Below, in pieces: positions 63,994 to 64,000 of a stretch of DNA of 64,000 nucleotides; position 1 is the first letter of the stretch, and each line of letters starts with the position of its first letter. The notes under the pieces are model-generated. The model saw only the letters and a list, made by a program, of their open reading frames with translations, did no database searches and was not told the origin of the DNA. This DNA is from Clostridiales bacterium (GTDB lineage: Bacteria; Bacillota; Clostridia; Christensenellales; Aristaeellaceae), in NCBI GenBank assembly GCA_015056325.1, contig SVGL01000010.1, positions 40,463 through 104,462 of the forward strand, written 5' to 3'. Position numbers and translations under genes: made by a program.

Positions 63994-64000
63994 TCGCATT

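Noticed and set aside
63796..63999. 67-codon minus-strand frame at the right edge
   Set aside because: It covers the iterated repeats, ends in repeat-derived residues (LTHYLTH) and has no ribosome site.

Overview
The window comes from a GC-rich, endospore-forming member of the Firmicutes (class Clostridia). The evidence is spoIIGA-sigE and sigG, strong AGGAGG-type ribosome sites, sigma-A promoters (TTGACA/TATAAT with 17-bp spacers), a TPP riboswitch, a PyrR-type attenuator, CdaA/CdaR, YidC/Jag/YidD and FloA. Nothing in the sequence fixes a genus. Most of it is ordinary chromosome. No CRISPR array, transposase or complete prophage is present; the only hint of a mobile-element edge is at the extreme right end.

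Layout: 1-3.3 kb (minus strand) has the start of a partial gene, a LytTR response regulator, a proline-rich membrane protein, floA and an NfeD-family gene. 3.4-8.4 kb holds a uracil-DNA glycosylase lacking the usual Fe-S cysteines, RNase Z, a TPP riboswitch with thiT, a YfbR-like nucleotidase, an LCP-family protein and rpmB. 8.6-17.4 kb is a DNA-repair stretch: mrfA-mrfB, a TPR gene, pth and mfd. A tRNA-Leu, a cation/Ca exchanger and a MATE pump follow. 20.4-23.8 kb is the minus-strand rpmH-rnpA-yidD-yidC-khpB block, divergent from pyrR-uraA and a Zn/Cd P-type ATPase. 28-32 kb has a DUF5714-like gene, a DMT exporter and an MFS-SDR pair. 32.2-37.1 kb has spoIIGA-sigE, an inverted GH4 gene, sigG and a GH113-like gene. 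37.3-38.6 kb has an orphan MazF and a YitT protein.

38.7-55.8 kb is devoted to purines. A BMP-type binding protein and its ABC transporter (probably nucleoside uptake) are followed by purE, purF, purM, purN, purO, a formyltransferase-only purH, purD and a long purL. The usual bifunctional PurH is replaced by two proteins. purE is preceded by a translated upstream ORF that overlaps a terminator. 56-64 kb has a small helical protein, an XRE-TPR regulator, a MIF-like protein, the cdaA-cdaR-TM protein-rRNA methyltransferase cluster, and rplM-rpsI.

The most unusual content is intergenic. Seven copies of a roughly 90-nt element (family A) occur on both strands. Each folds into three consecutive hairpins whose stems co-vary between copies. 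Several lie in 5' leaders just ahead of the ribosome site (floA, rplM, pyrR), and the pyrR copy is bracketed by a near-perfect 27-nt direct repeat. A second family (B, four copies, marked by the box CAACTCAATCG), a 13-nt hairpin repeat (GGGTCGAAGACCC, four copies) and a 118-bp MITE-like palindrome add to this. All functional statements come from reading the sequence; no database search was run.
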